From: Zunongwangia sp. HGR-M22
Lineage (GTDB): Bacteria > Bacteroidota > Bacteroidia > Flavobacteriales > Flavobacteriaceae
Reading direction: 5' to 3'
DNA length: 64,000 nucleotides
Assembly (NCBI RefSeq): GCF_027594425.1
Contig: NZ_CP115159.1
Span: 3,495,001-3,559,000, forward strand
In this document: piece by piece, positions 17,517 to 26,405 of the stretch
Numbering within the stretch: position 1 is the first letter of the stretch
Layout: each line of letters starts with the position of its first letter
Made by a program: the position numbers and the translations under genes
Notes under the pieces: model-generated
The model's database searches: none
The model's input: only the letters and a program-made list of their open reading frames with translations
Told to the model about the DNA's origin: nothing

Positions 17517-18488
17517 ATGAGTAGCTATCTTGAAACCACAAAAAATGTTTATAAAGATGCAGCTCTTAAACCAGATGTTGGTCTATGCTGCACTACAAAT
17601 CCTATTTGGGAATTGCCGGGTTTAAAAATCCCTAAGATCATGCAAGAGATGAACTATGGCTGTGGCAGTACCGTTCATGCTCGCGACCTTTCTAACAACC
17701 CAAAGATCCTCTACGTTGGCGTTGGCGGCGGAATGGAATTACTACAATTCGCATATTTTTCAAGACAAAAAAATGGAGTTGTGGGCATAGACGCGGTAGA
17801 TGAGATGCTGGAAGCTTCAAGAAAAAACTTTAAGATTGCTGAAGAACAAAATTCGTGGTTTCAATCAGATTTTGTAGATCTAAAAAAAGGTGATGCTTTA
17901 CATCTTCCGGTAGAAGATAATACTATAGATGTGGCAGCGCAAAACTGTTTATTCAATATCTTTAAAGTTGAAGATCTTAAAAAAGCTATTGAAGAAATGT
18001 ATCGTGTTTTGAAACCCAACGGAAAGTTGGTAATGAGCGATCCTACTTGCGAGCAGCAAATGAATGATGAGCTTAGAAATGATGAAAGATTAAGAGCTTT
18101 ATGCCTTAGCGGAAGTCTACCTATCAAGGAATACGTAAAAGCTTTAACCGATGTGGGTTTTGGAACCATAGAAATTAGAGCACGAAAACCATATCGTATT
18201 CTAGATCCTCAACACTATCCAACAGAAGAATTAATCTTTATTGAGTCGATAGAAGTTGCTGCTATAAAAGATCCCATGCCAGAAGATGGCCCGTGTATTT
18301 TTACAGGCAAAGCAGCAATTTATTTTGGCGAAAAAGAGTATTTTGATGATCAAAAAGGACATGTCCTTCTTCATAATCAACCTTTAGCAGTTTGCGATAA
18401 AACAGCAAAGGCCTTAAAAGATTTAGGAAGAAATGATATCTATATTAGCGAATCTACCTTTCATTACGATGGCGGAGGATGCTGTTAA
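17517..18488 (+). CDS. arsM: Arsenite methyltransferase ArsM, arsenosugar type
   Basis: 323-aa SAM-dependent methyltransferase. The SAM site is KILYVGVGGGMELLQFAY (about residues 63-80), with the acidic GIDAVDEML and a motif IV-like FQSDFVDLKKGDALHLPVEDNTIDVAAQNC. Conserved thiols likely to bind As(III) are the N-terminal Cys pair (24/25), Cys 49 (NYGCGS) and the C-terminal Cys pair in GGGCC. The protein is longer at the C-terminus than the methyltransferase core, as in the arsenosugar-specific ArsM group. It is expected to methylate arsenite to dimethylarsenite for ArsS. It follows the phosphorylase by 3 bp. Confidence 0.93.
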   Translation: MSSYLETTKNVYKDAALKPDVGLCCTTNPIWELPGLKIPKIMQEMNYGCGSTVHARDLSNNPKILYVGVGGGMELLQFAYFSRQKNGVVGIDAVDEMLEASRKNFKIAEEQNSWFQSDFVDLKKGDALHLPVEDNTIDVAAQNCLFNIFKVEDLKKAIEEMYRVLKPNGKLVMSDPTCEQQMNDELRNDERLRALCLSGSLPIKEYVKALTDVGFGTIEIRARKPYRILDPQHYPTEELIFIESIEVAAIKDPMPEDGPCIFTGKAAIYFGEKEYFDDQKGHVLLHNQPLAVCDKTAKALKDLGRNDIYISESTFHYDGGGCC

Positions 18489-18504
18489 CAATTACAACTT
18501 AAAT

Positions 18505-19320
18505 ATGCGCAGCATGAGAAATCTTATTATGCTTAAACGAATAACGATCACGGCCATTTTCTCTATTGGTTTAAGCGGCTGCGCTTTATTTTCAGCTGCT
18601 GGATTCTCCAGTAAGGGATTACCGCATAACAATGTAAAAGGTGAGCTAATTTCAACATCTTCTAATTCTTCAGTTAATATTGACCATTCTGGCTGGCATA
18701 ATTTGCTACAGAAACATGTGAATGAAAAAGGATTAGTAGATTATGAGGGATTCAAAAAAGATCGAAAAGCATTAGATAAATATATTAAAATGCTTGCCGA
18801 TAATAAACCAGATAACAGTTGGTCTATTCAGGAACAATTAGCGTATTACATCAATACTTATAACGCAAACACTGTTCGGTTAATTTTAGATAATTACCCG
18901 GTAAAAAGCATTAAGAAAATCGATGGTGCATGGACTAAAGAATTTGTTAGCATGGGCAATAAGCAAATTTCTTTGGGAGCTATAGAAAACAGTATTTTAA
19001 GACGAATGAAAGAACCAAGAATTCACTTCGCCATTAACTGTGCGTCTATTTCTTGCCCCAGACTTTTAAATGAAGCGTATACCGCAAGCGCAATCAACGA
19101 GCAATTAGAATACGCAACAAGAACTTTTATAAATTCAGATAAAAATATTATTAAAAAAGAATCTGCTCAACTTTCCAGAATCTTTGATTGGTATAGTGGT
19201 GACTTTACTGTAAAAGGTAATACTCTTGGGGAATATATTAACCAATACAGTAATGTGAAAATGAAAAATTGGAATAATATTTCCTTCAAAGAATATAACT
19301 GGAATCTGAATAAGCAGTAA
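18505..19320 (+). CDS. DUF547 lipoprotein
   Basis: About 271 aa from the ATG at 18505; other ATGs at 18514 and 18529 are possible, and longer reading into arsM is unlikely. The signal segment MLKRITITAIFSIGLSGC carries a lipobox, so it is probably a lipoprotein. The DUF547 domain follows: WHNLLQKHVNEKGLVDYEGF, QLAYYINTYNANTVRLIL, SLGAIENSIL, RIHFAINCASISCPRL and DWYSGDFTV. DUF547 resembles papain-like or transglutaminase-like folds; NCAS..CP contains the conserved Cys. It lies 16 bp after arsM and one base before the next glycosyltransferase, so it belongs to the operon. Its chemistry in arsenosugar metabolism is unknown to me. Confidence 0.88.
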   Translation: MRSMRNLIMLKRITITAIFSIGLSGCALFSAAGFSSKGLPHNNVKGELISTSSNSSVNIDHSGWHNLLQKHVNEKGLVDYEGFKKDRKALDKYIKMLADNKPDNSWSIQEQLAYYINTYNANTVRLILDNYPVKSIKKIDGAWTKEFVSMGNKQISLGAIENSILRRMKEPRIHFAINCASISCPRLLNEAYTASAINEQLEYATRTFINSDKNIIKKESAQLSRIFDWYSGDFTVKGNTLGEYINQYSNVKMKNWNNISFKEYNWNLNKQ

Positions 19321-19321
19321 A

Positions 19322-20017
19322 ATGAAAATCAGCATCATTATTCCTGTTTTTAATGAAGAGCAGAATATTGGCCGGCTGTTAGAATATTTACTGAAACACA
19401 ACAAAGGATTTATTGCTGAAATAATTGTCGTAGATGGTGGTAGCCTGGATCAAACGATTGCTATTACCCGCCAATTCTCTTCTGTAAAAATTATTTTTTC
19501 TGAAAAAAGTCGAGCCAAGCAAATGAATGCTGGTGCAAGAATAGCTAAGGCTGAAATATTATATTTTCTGCATGCCGATAGCTATCCTCCTTTCCATTTT
19601 GATAATTACATCATTAGGACTATAAAAAACGACAAAAAAGCGGGATGCTTTATAATGAAATTCGATAAAAATCACTGGTGGTTAAAACTTATGGCGCAAT
19701 TTACCAGAATTAATCATCGTTCCTGTCGCGGTGGCGATCAATCCCTTTTTATTAAAGAAGAATTATTCTTTAAATTAGGAGGTTACAATGAAAACTATAT
19801 AGTTTACGAAGACAATGAGCTGATTGGAAAACTATACGATTTAGGTGAATTTACTATTATTAACAAATGGCTTACAACCTCAGCTCGCTTATATGAAAAG
19901 TTAGGAGTTTGGCAAACACAATGGCTTTTTTGCCAGATTTACTGGAAGAAATTTAAGGGCGCTTCACCAGAACAGCTATACAGTTGCTATCAGTCTAAAG
20001 TTAATTCTTCAACCTAA
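19322..20017 (+). CDS. Arsenosugar-type family 2 glycosyltransferase (TIGR04283)
   Basis: 231-aa GT2 enzyme with a GT-A fold: ISIIIPVFNEEQNIGRLL, IIVVDGGSLDQT, SRAKQMNAGARIAKAEILYFLHADS (the DxD-like HADS) and CRGGDQSLFIKEELFFKLGGYNE. This set, especially the GRAxQMNxGA-like stretch and GGDQ, is the TIGR04283 group found with ArsM/ArsS. No membrane segment is evident. It starts one base after the DUF547 stop. Its 3' end overlaps by 17 bp the 3' end of the convergent GH113-like gene. Role: addition of a glyceryl or sugar group to the arsenoribose, from family association. Confidence 0.9.
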   Translation: MKISIIIPVFNEEQNIGRLLEYLLKHNKGFIAEIIVVDGGSLDQTIAITRQFSSVKIIFSEKSRAKQMNAGARIAKAEILYFLHADSYPPFHFDNYIIRTIKNDKKAGCFIMKFDKNHWWLKLMAQFTRINHRSCRGGDQSLFIKEELFFKLGGYNENYIVYEDNELIGKLYDLGEFTIINKWLTTSARLYEKLGVWQTQWLFCQIYWKKFKGASPEQLYSCYQSKVNSST

Positions 20018-21041
20018 ACTTTTTATAATTCATCTTTACTATATCTTCAGCCAGTTTATTTTGTGGTGTAAAGCGATCGTTCTGCTTTCCACCGGCACGA
20101 TCATGATCGTGATGCCACTTCCAAAGAAAGCCACCGGCAAACCAATTTTCAGTCCAAAATTCATCGTAAATCACTTGTAAAGCGTTTGCTTGTAGTTCTT
20201 CATTTAGGTTTTTTGGAACTTCATCATTACGCCTAACTGTTGAAGCTTTCCAAGGTTCCTTCGTTGCGAAATCGACATTACGATAGCCATATTCAGTAAA
20301 TATTACCTGCTTTTTATATTCCGAAGATAATTTCTGAAGCATTTTTTTATGTGATTTCCACCCATCGATCAACTCGGCTTTTGTAGGATTTTCTTCTTCA
20401 CTTACAGGAAAATAAGCATCTACGCCAATAAAATCGAGTTGATCCCAAAGCTCAAACTGGTCAACTTTATCCCAGTTTTCAGCATAAGTGATCTTTCCAG
20501 AATACACTTTGCGTACTTCAGCGATCATCTTTTGCCAAAATTCGGGTCTTTTTTCAGTAAAATTATAAAGCTCGGTTCCTATGCAGAATAGTTCAATTTG
20601 TTCCTTTTCGGCCAGTTCCGCATATAATAAAATATATTCCAAATATCTATTTTCAAACTTTATCCAATTTTCTTCTGAAGACATATTAAGATCTCCGGTA
20701 AATTCGCCGTGCCAAATCCAAATTTGAGGCTTTAGAATAATCTTTATTTCATTTTCCTGAAGTACTCGAATGTTTTGCTGAAGCCCTTCTACCCGTTCTC
20801 CCCACCATTGTCGATCGTCATTAAAATGTAGCTCTGGATTTTTTAAATCCTGAAGAAAAGCAAAAGGCATCAAGGCTACTGTATTCGCATTTACATTTTT
20901 TAGCGGAAGAATATGCGCTGTTTTCAACGAATCTCGGGAAGCAACTAAGCTTAATCCATTATATTTTAGTTTAGGAAAATCTGGCTGGCAGCTGCAATGA
21001 AAGAGAGTTACCGCGATAATTAACCAAAAATTAAATTTCAT
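20001..21041 (-). CDS. GH113-like glycosidase lipoprotein
   Basis: About 346 aa from the ATG at 21041 (a TTG three codons upstream is less likely). It has a lipoprotein-like signal, MKFNFWLIIAVTLFHCSC. A TIM-barrel resembling GH113 follows: NANTVALMPFAFLQ, IILKPQIWIWHGEFTGDL, IELFCIGTELYNFTEK with a candidate acid/base Glu, LDFIGVDAYFPVSEEEN and QVIFTEYGYRNVD with a candidate nucleophile Glu. GH113 members are beta-mannanases, but distant bacterial relatives are uncharacterised. It is convergent with the arsenosugar cluster and overlaps it by 17 bp, so it is probably a separate unit. Confidence 0.82.
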   Translation of the reverse strand: MKFNFWLIIAVTLFHCSCQPDFPKLKYNGLSLVASRDSLKTAHILPLKNVNANTVALMPFAFLQDLKNPELHFNDDRQWWGERVEGLQQNIRVLQENEIKIILKPQIWIWHGEFTGDLNMSSEENWIKFENRYLEYILLYAELAEKEQIELFCIGTELYNFTEKRPEFWQKMIAEVRKVYSGKITYAENWDKVDQFELWDQLDFIGVDAYFPVSEEENPTKAELIDGWKSHKKMLQKLSSEYKKQVIFTEYGYRNVDFATKEPWKASTVRRNDEVPKNLNEELQANALQVIYDEFWTENWFAGGFLWKWHHDHDRAGGKQNDRFTPQNKLAEDIVKMNYKKFRLKN

Positions 21042-21214
21042 TGAATCCAACCTATTTTTGAGCCTAAATTAAAGAAAATCAGTATCTGCCTAAAAAATTA
21101 AATAAACATACCTAATCTTAAAATTGCTTCTCGAAATTATAAGTTAAGATACTTCTTTATTTTCGACTAACTTTTAAATTGCACTTCGAAACATAAAGCA
21201 ATATCTGCAAAAGC

Positions 21215-22510
21215 ATGGAGCATATCGTTATTTTGGGTAACGGAATTTCTGGAATTACCGCTGCACGGCATATCCGCAAACGATCGGATAAAAAGATTAC
21301 GGTAATTTCTGCGGAAAGTGATTACTTTTTTTCTCGTACTGCGCTGATGTATGTGTACATGGGCCACATGAAGTGGGATCACCTTAAACCTTATGAAGAT
21401 TGGTTTTGGGAGAAAAACCGAATCGATCTTAAAAATGGCTGGGTACAGCAAATCGATTTTAGTGAAAAAACGCTTCATTTTAAAAATGGCGACAAACTTA
21501 ATTACGACAAGCTGGTTTTAGCAACAGGATCGATCCCAAACAAATTTGGTTGGGAAGGTGAAGATCTAGACGGAGTGCAGGGATTGGTGTCGAAACAAGA
21601 TTTAGAAATACTCGAAAAAAACACCAAAAACTGTAAAAAAGCAGTCATAATCGGTGGCGGATTAATTGGCGTAGAGCTTGCCGAAATGCTTCGCACCAGG
21701 CATATCGAGGTTACAATGCTGGTTCGAGAAAAAGCTTTTTGGCATTCGGTATTACCTTTTGAAGACGCAAATATGATTTCTGAACATATTAAATCTCACG
21801 GCGTCGACCTACGAACAGCAACCGAACTCGATAAAATTATTCCAGACGAAAACGGGAAAGTCAGTTCTATAATTACCAAAACCGGTGAACAAATCGATTG
21901 CCAGTTCGTCGGACTTTGTGCCGGCGTACGCCCAAATATCGATTTTTTAAAAAATTCAGATTTGGCGATGAATAAAGGAATCTTGGTGAATTCTTATTTA
22001 GAAACCAATATTCCAGATGTTTATGCCATTGGCGATTGTGCCGAGCAACAGAAAGCCATTGGCCAGCGAAAACCGGTTGAATCCGTTTGGTATACCGGCC
22101 GAATGATGGGTGAAACTTTAGCGGTAACGCTTACAGGAAAAAGATCTCAATATAATCCGGGAAATTGGTTTAATTCGGCCAAATTCTTTGACATCGAATA
22201 TCAAACTTACGGTTGGGTCTGGCCAAAACCAAAGGAAAATGAGCAGCATTTTCATTGGCAGCATGAAGATAGAACCAAAGCCATCACCATAAATTTCGAT
22301 AAAAAAACGAATCAATTTTTAGGAATAAATACCTTCGGAATTAGAATGCGACACGAAGTTTTAGATCGTTGGCTTACCGAAAATCGAGAGATAACTTACG
22401 TACTTGCTAATCTAAAACAAGCTAATTTTGATCCTGAATTTTATACTCGGCATGAGGCAGAAATTTTTGAAGGGTTTAAGAAAAATCTCCAAAACGCACA
22501 AACTACATGA
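21215..22510 (+). CDS. NAD(P)/FAD-dependent oxidoreductase
   Basis: 431-aa two-dinucleotide-fold flavoprotein of the Pyr_redox_2 group. The FAD-binding motif HIVILGNGISGITAARHI is at the N-terminus, LVLATGSIPN near 100, the NAD(P) motif VIIGGGLIGVELAE at about 144-157 and VYAIGDCAE near 268. No CxxC redox disulfide is seen, so it resembles the rubredoxin/nitrite reductase flavoproteins. The C-terminal 120 residues are extra and unfamiliar. Its stop overlaps the ATG of the Fe-S membrane protein by 4 bp, which strongly suggests the flavoprotein passes electrons to or from that partner. It sits 0.2 kb past the divergent GH113-like gene. Physiological substrate unknown. Confidence 0.88.
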   Translation: MEHIVILGNGISGITAARHIRKRSDKKITVISAESDYFFSRTALMYVYMGHMKWDHLKPYEDWFWEKNRIDLKNGWVQQIDFSEKTLHFKNGDKLNYDKLVLATGSIPNKFGWEGEDLDGVQGLVSKQDLEILEKNTKNCKKAVIIGGGLIGVELAEMLRTRHIEVTMLVREKAFWHSVLPFEDANMISEHIKSHGVDLRTATELDKIIPDENGKVSSIITKTGEQIDCQFVGLCAGVRPNIDFLKNSDLAMNKGILVNSYLETNIPDVYAIGDCAEQQKAIGQRKPVESVWYTGRMMGETLAVTLTGKRSQYNPGNWFNSAKFFDIEYQTYGWVWPKPKENEQHFHWQHEDRTKAITINFDKKTNQFLGINTFGIRMRHEVLDRWLTENREITYVLANLKQANFDPEFYTRHEAEIFEGFKKNLQNAQTT

Positions 22511-24090
22511 GCAACATTGAACATAATATGTCTATCACCGGGGATGCACCAAAAAGTATTTCCACCACTCAAAAAATAGCAAGTGCTATTGGCCTTACCG
22601 GTTTATTGATTTTGGTGCTTGCCATCGCAAATTTCAACTTTCCGAATAAAAGTTTATTTCTAAGTTTATCGCTGGGACTGATTACACTCGGAACGGCAAT
22701 TTTTTCAATTGATGCGTATTGGGGAAAACATGCAGGAATCAAAAACGACGGCGTTTGGTTCAAATCCCTAAGCGGTAAAGGCTTTTGGGCCTGGATACTT
22801 GGGATTGGTCTAACTTTATTTTATGTGGTGTTATATTGGTTTCCGCAGTATTTAGGGTTAAACAGCGAAGGCGCAAATAGCGGAGTTATCGGTTTATTCG
22901 ATCCGCTAAGTAAATTTATAAATGGCGGCCCGGCTAGCGAATGGTTTGCTTACGGAACTTTATATACGGTTGCAATCTGGATCTTTGGTTTTAAATTTAT
23001 CCTGAAATATCGTCATAATCGCTACGAAATCATTCGAACTTGCTCGGTCATGTTTTTTCAGTTAGGTTTTGCGTTTTTAATTCCTGAAATTCTTGCCCGA
23101 CTAAACAAACCTTATTTTGCGCCAACTACAATCTGGCCCCTTAATTACGATCTTTTTGCAGGTTATCGCTTAGAATCGTTTATATCTGGTGGAAATTTAG
23201 GTGTCTCCATGCTTATTTTTGGTATTGTTTCCATCTTCGTCATCACTCCTATTCTTACTTATAAATACGGAAAACGTTGGTATTGCAGCTGGGTTTGTGG
23301 TTGCGGTGGGCTGGCAGAAACTGCCGGCGATCCTTTTAGACAACTTTCCGATAAATCTCAAAAAGCATGGAAGATCGAGCGCTGGGTAATTCATAGTGTA
23401 TTGGTTTTTGTAACCGTAATGACTATCGCCGTAGTCTATTCTTATCTTGGTGAAAATTCAGATCGATTTTGGTTAACTAAAGATGTTTTTCTTTGGGGAA
23501 GCGCAGGATTTCTTACACTACTTTTCGCCTTGATCATGATCTTTAAACGCGACCAAATCCAAAAGGATGCGAAATACGGGGCAATTGGATATCTAGTGGT
23601 GATATTAGCCATTATTGGAATTAATTATTTCAGCGGAAACTGGAATATCTTTTTCTTCCCGGCTTATAAACTCCGTGAATGGTATGGATTTTTAATCGGC
23701 GCGGCTTTCTCTGGAGTGATTGGTGTTGGTTTTTACCCGATTTTTGGAAGTCGCGTGTGGTGTAGATTTGGTTGCCCAATGGCAGCAATTCTTGGGATGC
23801 AACAAAAATTATTTTCAAAATTTAGAATTACAACCAATGGCGGACAATGTATTAGCTGCGGAAATTGTTCTACCTACTGCGAAATGGGAATCGATGTTAG
23901 AGCCTATGCCCAAAAAGGACAAAATATTGTTCGATCTAGTTGTGTGGGCTGCGGAATCTGTTCAGCGGTTTGCCCTCGTGGTGTTCTAAAATTAGAAAAC
24001 GGAAAAACAGAAGGCAGAATCAACGAAAATGAGGTTTTACTTGGGAACGATGTAGATCTTTTGGATCTTTTAAATCAGAAATCTCAATAA
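22507..24090 (+). CDS. NapH/CcoG-like 4Fe-4S membrane protein
   Basis: 527-aa polytopic membrane protein. Several transmembrane segments are interrupted by Cys motifs: KRWYCSWVCGCGGLAE, then SRVWCRFGCPMAAI, each the CxxxCP-like ends of the membrane domain seen in NapH/CcoG/YccM. Two ferredoxin 4Fe-4S motifs follow near the C-terminus: CISCGNCSTYCEMG and CVGCGICSAVCPRG. This fits electron transfer between the quinone pool or a cytosolic donor and an unidentified acceptor. Overlap by 4 bp with the preceding flavoprotein gene points to a two-subunit redox system. The gene lies between the arsenosugar cluster and glycosyltransferases; a link to arsenic chemistry is possible but not shown. Confidence 0.88.
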   Translation: MSNIEHNMSITGDAPKSISTTQKIASAIGLTGLLILVLAIANFNFPNKSLFLSLSLGLITLGTAIFSIDAYWGKHAGIKNDGVWFKSLSGKGFWAWILGIGLTLFYVVLYWFPQYLGLNSEGANSGVIGLFDPLSKFINGGPASEWFAYGTLYTVAIWIFGFKFILKYRHNRYEIIRTCSVMFFQLGFAFLIPEILARLNKPYFAPTTIWPLNYDLFAGYRLESFISGGNLGVSMLIFGIVSIFVITPILTYKYGKRWYCSWVCGCGGLAETAGDPFRQLSDKSQKAWKIERWVIHSVLVFVTVMTIAVVYSYLGENSDRFWLTKDVFLWGSAGFLTLLFALIMIFKRDQIQKDAKYGAIGYLVVILAIIGINYFSGNWNIFFFPAYKLREWYGFLIGAAFSGVIGVGFYPIFGSRVWCRFGCPMAAILGMQQKLFSKFRITTNGGQCISCGNCSTYCEMGIDVRAYAQKGQNIVRSSCVGCGICSAVCPRGVLKLENGKTEGRINENEVLLGNDVDLLDLLNQKSQ

Positions 24091-24159
24091 AAGACGTGGT
24101 AATCTCACAGTATTTTTAAAATTGTGATGTTTAGAAATTGATTAAATAGCCTAAAGAAT

Positions 24160-24858
24160 TTGAAAAAAAATTCAATCATAAAAGTTATAATCCCTGCCTA
24201 TAACGAAGCAGATTCGATTGCAAAAGTTATTGCAGAAATCCCCAATATCGTTGATGAAGTTATTGTGGTAAGCAATAATTCGACCGATGATACCGAGAAA
24301 AATGCTTCTGCTGCTGGAGCAACAGTTCTTCAGGAAAACCGTAAGGGTTATGGTTATGCTTGTTTAAAAGGTATGGATTATATCTCCATGCAAGCACAAA
24401 AACCTGAAATCATTGTATTTTTGGATGGCGATTACAGCGATTATCCTTCAGAATTAACCAATATCATTGCGCCCATTCAGCAAAAAAATATGGATATGGT
24501 AATTGGCGCCCGGGTTAAAAAATGGCGAGAAGATGGCTCGATGACGCTTCCGCAGATCTTCGGAAACTGGCTTGCCACCACTTTAATGCATATATTTTTT
24601 GGCGCAAAATTTACCGATCTTGGTCCTTTTAGAGCGATAAAATACGAGAAACTGCTTCAGCTAAATATGCAAGATAAAACCTATGGCTGGACGGTAGAAA
24701 TGCAACTTAAAGCCATAAAACTGGATTTCACGTATGTAGAAGTGCCTGTGCATTACAAAAACAGGATTGGTGTCTCTAAAGTTTCTGGAACGCTAAAAGG
24801 CGCTATCTTTGCAGGCGTAAAGATTTTAGGCTGGATTTTTAAATATAGCTTTAAATAG
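24160..24858 (+). CDS. Family 2 glycosyltransferase, dolichol-phosphate-mannose-synthase-like
   Basis: 232-aa GT2 enzyme: IKVIIPAYNEADSIAKVIAEIP, DEVIVVSNNSTDDT, KGYGYACLKGMDYI, IIVFLDGDYSDYP (donor DxD region) and KYEKLLQLNMQDKTYGWTVEMQLKAI with VPVHYKNRIGVSKVSGTLKGAI. The fold and C-terminal segment match DPM1-like enzymes that load a sugar onto polyprenyl phosphate. The GT-A fold starts within ten residues of TTG at 24160 and no ATG fits, so TTG is the likely start. It is 13 bp upstream of a second GT2 gene, and a GT-C enzyme lies at 27551 that could use its product. Confidence 0.88.
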   Translation: MKKNSIIKVIIPAYNEADSIAKVIAEIPNIVDEVIVVSNNSTDDTEKNASAAGATVLQENRKGYGYACLKGMDYISMQAQKPEIIVFLDGDYSDYPSELTNIIAPIQQKNMDMVIGARVKKWREDGSMTLPQIFGNWLATTLMHIFFGAKFTDLGPFRAIKYEKLLQLNMQDKTYGWTVEMQLKAIKLDFTYVEVPVHYKNRIGVSKVSGTLKGAIFAGVKILGWIFKYSFK

Positions 24859-24871
24859 ATTAAAAAATAGA

Positions 24872-26344
24872 TTGGATTTAGCGATTATCATAATATACAC
24901 ACTGGCATTGCTGGTGATCTTCTTTTACAGTATTTCAGAATTACAATTATTGCTGAATTACTTAAAAGCGAAGAAAAGTGTCGATAATGCTGAAAAGTTC
25001 GATCTAAATAATCCTGCTGAAATCCCCAAAGTGACCATACAATTGCCGCTTTACAACGAAATGTATGTGGTAGAACGATTACTGCGGAATATCGCTAAGA
25101 TCGATTACCCAAAGGACAAACTTGAAATTCAGGTTTTGGACGATTCTACCGACGAATCGGTTTTAAAAACTACTGAAATTATTGCTGAAATTCGGCAAAA
25201 TGGGATTGATATTCAGCATATCCAACGTGAAAACCGAAGCGGATTTAAAGCCGGCGCACTAAAAGAAGGATTAAAAATCGCCAAAGGAGAATTTATTGCC
25301 ATTTTTGATTCCGATTTTATGCCGAATCCAGATTGGCTGCAACAAACGGTTCCTTATTTTAAGAATCCTGAAATTGGCGTAGTGCAAACTCGCTGGGCGC
25401 ATCTAAATCGTGATTATTCGCTACTTACAAAAATCCAGGCTTTTGCTTTAGATTTTCATTTTATATTAGAACAAACCGGCAGAAATTTTGGTCGGCATTT
25501 TATCAATTTTAATGGTACAGCTGGGATCTGGCGCAAGCAATGTATCCTTGATGCCGGGAATTGGAGTGGTGACACGCTAACCGAAGATTTGGATTTAAGT
25601 TATCGCGCACAGCTTAAAAAATGGAAATTCAAATACCTGGAAGATGTCGAAACTCCGGCTGAACTTCCTGTAGTGATCAGTGCAGCACGTTCGCAGCAAT
25701 TTCGATGGAACAAAGGTGCAGCTGAAAATTTCAGGAAAAATTATCTAAGATTAGTTAAAGATCCTAGTGTTTCATTTAGCACAAAATTTCACGGATTTTT
25801 TCATTTGCTAAATTCCAGTATGTTTTTAATCGTTTTATTATTGGGAATTTTAAGTGTTCCCGTTTTATACATTAAAAATAACAATCCTGCGTTTAGCTGG
25901 TATTTTAATGTGCTTGCCGGTTTTGGCATTAGCACAATCATTTTCTTTTTCTGCTACTATGTTCCCTACACCAAAATCTACGGGAAAGGGATAAAATCTT
26001 TCTTGAGTTTTATCGGGATGTTTATCACCTTTTTTGCGGTGGCAATGGGATTTTCTGTACATAATTCTTTAGCGGTTTTAGAAGGGCATTTTGGTAAAAA
26101 ATCTGAATTTATACGAACTCCAAAATTCAACGTGAATACGCTTAAAGATTCCTGGAAAGGCAATAAATATTTATCGAATAAATTTTCCGTAAATATTCTT
26201 ATCGAAACGATCCTTTGCCTCTACTTCGCATTTGCTTTGTACAGCGCTTTTGCGCTAAATGACTTTGGATTAATTGTTTTCCACCTTATGCTTTTTGGCG
26301 GATTTGGTTTTGTGGCTTTTAAGAGTATTTTTTCGAAGGGATAG
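24872..26344 (+). CDS. Membrane family 2 glycosyltransferase (cellulose-synthase-like)
   Basis: 490-aa processive-type GT2. An N-terminal membrane helix (LAIIIIYTLALLVIFFYSI) precedes the GT-A domain: KVTIQLPLYNEMYVVERLL, VLDDSTDES, FIAIFDSDFMPNPDWL, VQTRWAHLN and TEDLDLSYRAQ, ending in the QQFRWNKG motif (D, D, D, QxxRW pattern). Three or four helices follow around residues 320-400 and two near the C-terminus. TTG at 24872 is the only start that keeps the first helix. This arrangement is like beta-glucan or mannan synthases of the CsLA-type. It is 13 bp after the DPM-like gene, so the pair probably forms one operon. The polymer or lipid product is unknown. Confidence 0.88.
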   Translation: MDLAIIIIYTLALLVIFFYSISELQLLLNYLKAKKSVDNAEKFDLNNPAEIPKVTIQLPLYNEMYVVERLLRNIAKIDYPKDKLEIQVLDDSTDESVLKTTEIIAEIRQNGIDIQHIQRENRSGFKAGALKEGLKIAKGEFIAIFDSDFMPNPDWLQQTVPYFKNPEIGVVQTRWAHLNRDYSLLTKIQAFALDFHFILEQTGRNFGRHFINFNGTAGIWRKQCILDAGNWSGDTLTEDLDLSYRAQLKKWKFKYLEDVETPAELPVVISAARSQQFRWNKGAAENFRKNYLRLVKDPSVSFSTKFHGFFHLLNSSMFLIVLLLGILSVPVLYIKNNNPAFSWYFNVLAGFGISTIIFFFCYYVPYTKIYGKGIKSFLSFIGMFITFFAVAMGFSVHNSLAVLEGHFGKKSEFIRTPKFNVNTLKDSWKGNKYLSNKFSVNILIETILCLYFAFALYSAFALNDFGLIVFHLMLFGGFGFVAFKSIFSKG

Positions 26345-26362
26345 TTTTAGTAATTAGAATTG

Positions 26363-26382
26363 AGATCGCTTCGCTGTTAGAA
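26363..26382 (-). repeat. GCGATCT dispersed repeat, copy
   Basis: Reverse complement is TTCTAACAGCGAAGCGATCT, differing from the copies at 3505 and 3710 only in the two central bases. It lies in the short gap between the convergent glycosyltransferase and LpxR-like genes. Confidence 0.7.
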
Positions 26383-26405
26383 TTCAGATCATATTTATAG
26401 TTGTT

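Noticed and set aside
18433-18504. Extended start of the DUF547 gene inside arsM
   Set aside because: The reading frame is open but overlaps arsM coding sequence; ATGs at 18505-18529 give a lipoprotein signal.
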